From SURF-25 sp040754255 (GTDB taxonomy: Bacteria; Omnitrophota; Gorgyraeia; Gygaellales; Profunditerraquicolaceae): a DNA stretch of 7,348 nucleotides. This document shows, piece after piece, positions 6,096 through 7,348 of the stretch (positions are counted from its first letter, which is position 1; the number at the start of each line of letters is the position of its first letter). The notes beneath the pieces were generated by a model. It had not been told where the DNA came from, made no database searches, and saw only the letters and a list, made by a program, of their open reading frames with translations. A program made the position numbers and the translations under genes. The DNA lies in assembly GCA_040754255.1 (NCBI GenBank), contig JBFMDA010000054.1:1-7348 (forward strand), written 5' to 3'.

Positions 6096-7348
6096 CTACA
6101 ATAATCCGGCCATCCGCTCTTTAATTTCCGGGTCAATAGAGCTCTCTAGTGCTCGGGGAGCACGCATGCGGAGCTTTTTAAAAATATCCTCTGCTGCCTT
6201 CGGGTCCCCGGATTCCCGGAAACAAATGCCCAAACCAGCCAACGCAGAAGGATGCTCAGGGATGGCTTTAAGCGTTTCCTGAAGATAATACATTGCCTTT
6301 TTATAAGAACCCTGGCGCATATATATCTTGCCTAAAAGAAAATTGGCTTCAGCGCACCCGGGCATTATCATGAGCGCATACAAACACTCCTGCTGTGCGA
6401 GAACATCTTCTCCGAAGAGCGAGAAAAGATGGGCGCGATTAAGATAGGCGACGGGATAGATTTGCTGCTGCACAAAGCAAGAAGGGTTGGGCCGGTGGGC
6501 GCGATAGCGCTTCATGTCAACTGCGTACTGTGCAATAAACGCCTTATAAGAAAGGCTATTGCGGACAAAAATAACCCCGAACCCATCAAAGAACACAAGC
6601 TGCCAGCGAGGGTCTTTATAGAGATAGGCAAGTATGTTCGGTAGGGGCCGGTTATTCAAACTCATTAACACAATATCGAAATGGTACCCCTGCGCCGCCC
6701 TATCAAAAAGAAGCGTATTGCCGTTGAGCATATCGAGGTATTTTTTAAAAAAGGCTTGGCCGTAAAGTTCAGTGCGGCCGTCAATAAAAATGCGGTTGTG
6801 CGGATAGGCCCTGCCGATAAGGTAGGCGCCTGAATCAAAATCATTGAACACATTCCCTTTCATCCCGTGGGTAAGAAGAAAATCCGCTGCCCTTTCGGGG
6901 TAACTCTGCGCATTAATGCCCGAAAGGTCGCTTTTAAATTGACGGGTGGTAAAATCGTAATACCGCTGCGTAAGTATGGCGTGTGAGCGTGTTGCCATAA
7001 TAAAGACAAGGAAAACGGCAAGGGCGTACCTTGCGAGGAAATAAGGCGCAGTTTTCGAAGAAGCCTTGAGTGTGATATGGGAAGCGATCCCGGCGATAGT
7101 AGCGACGAGATAACGCAGTATGAATACGTATGCGACAAACGCAAAGAATGCCACGTGCCGTACTGTCTGTGAAAAAATAAAAAACAACACAAGAAGCACA
7201 ATATCCCGCATGCTCGCCCTTTTGATGTTGACGATAAAAAGCAGCCCGCAGATGCCTACCATGAGCAGATAGAAGTACGTGTTCTGCAGATACGTAACTG
7301 TCTGCAAAGTTGGCTGCAATTCCTGGATGTGTTGTAGAAAAATATGCG
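6096..7348 (-). CDS. Multi-pass membrane protein with C-terminal TPR repeats, 5' end cut by the window edge
   Basis: C-terminal part of a larger protein; the reading frame stays open to the right edge, so its start is outside. Numbering from the TTG at 7319, hydrophobic helices lie at about 14-30, 38-55, 57-75 and 94-110. A soluble domain follows: P141-E-R-A-A-D-F-L, F158-N-D-F-D-S-G-A-Y-L, then P173-H-N-R-I-F-I-D-G-R182-T-E-L-Y-G, and D236-P-R-W-Q-L-V-F-F-D-G leading to V249-I-F-V-R. This matches from memory a group of glycosyltransferase-39/oligosaccharyltransferase-like membrane proteins in which a hydrophobic N-terminal half precedes an F-I-D-G-R-containing domain. Three TPR-like repeats occupy about 289-389 (G330-K-I-Y-M-R-Q-G-S-Y-K-K-A, then G362-L-G-I-C-F-R-E-S-G-D). 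Its substrate is unknown. The stop is 88 bp before the lipoprotein gene, so it may be a separate transcription unit or the head of the operon. Confidence 0.8.
   Translation of the reverse strand, partial: HIFLQHIQELQPTLQTVTYLQNTYFYLLMVGICGLLFIVNIKRASMRDIVLLVLFFIFSQTVRHVAFFAFVAYVFILRYLVATIAGIASHITLKASSKTAPYFLARYALAVFLVFIMATRSHAILTQRYYDFTTRQFKSDLSGINAQSYPERAADFLLTHGMKGNVFNDFDSGAYLIGRAYPHNRIFIDGRTELYGQAFFKKYLDMLNGNTLLFDRAAQGYHFDIVLMSLNNRPLPNILAYLYKDPRWQLVFFDGFGVIFVRNSLSYKAFIAQYAVDMKRYRAHRPNPSCFVQQQIYPVAYLNRAHLFSLFGEDVLAQQECLYALMIMPGCAEANFLLGKIYMRQGSYKKAMYYLQETLKAIPEHPSALAGLGICFRESGDPKAAEDIFKKLRMRAPRALESSIDPEIKERMAGLL

Noticed and set aside
7317..7319. TTG as the true start of the membrane/TPR protein
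   Set aside because: The frame stays open upstream to the window edge (H-I-F-L-Q-H-I-Q-E), and family members have a longer hydrophobic N-terminal half, so the gene is most likely truncated by the window.

Overview
The window is one tightly packed block of genes, all on the minus strand, and reads as part of a Tad/Flp (type IVc) pilus assembly locus of a diderm bacterium. A secretin with a signal peptide and a lipobox-bearing chaperone-type protein imply an outer membrane. Base composition is moderate, by eye near 45-50 % G+C. The mix of a short Tad locus, fused proteins and a large glycosyltransferase-like/TPR membrane protein would fit an uncultured lineage such as Omnitrophota or a relative. 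That assignment is a guess from gene content, not something the sequence proves.

Layout in the direction of transcription (right to left): (1) the C-terminal part of a multi-pass membrane protein with three TPR-like repeats, cut by the right edge of the window; (2) an 88-bp gap with an AT-rich, weakly promoter-like stretch and a good ribosome binding site; (3) a lipoprotein of the SurA/PrsA parvulin type; (4) CpaB/RcpC, the SAF-domain periplasmic protein; (5) CpaC/RcpA, the outer-membrane secretin, which here carries an extra TonB-type C-terminal domain; (6) a 718-residue fusion of a CpaE/TadZ-like ParA/MinD ATPase with the CpaF/TadA secretion motor ATPase; (7) a small DUF192 protein. Genes 3 to 7 are separated by 0, 2, 2 and -1 nt, so they almost certainly form one translationally coupled operon. 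The last 82 bp at the left edge hold no convincing gene, only a short degenerate hexamer repeat.

How the parts fit: CpaF would power pilus extension at the inner membrane, and the fused CpaE-like domain would localise or nucleate the machine. CpaB would bridge inner-membrane parts to the CpaC channel, and the lipoprotein chaperone may help fold or insert the secretin. The prepilin, prepilin peptidase and the TadB/TadC platform proteins are not in the window.

The two most unusual points are fusions: a TonB C-terminal domain on the secretin, and CpaE joined to CpaF with no receiver domain and with Arg in place of the P-loop Lys. A third is a parvulin-like domain that lacks both family histidines.
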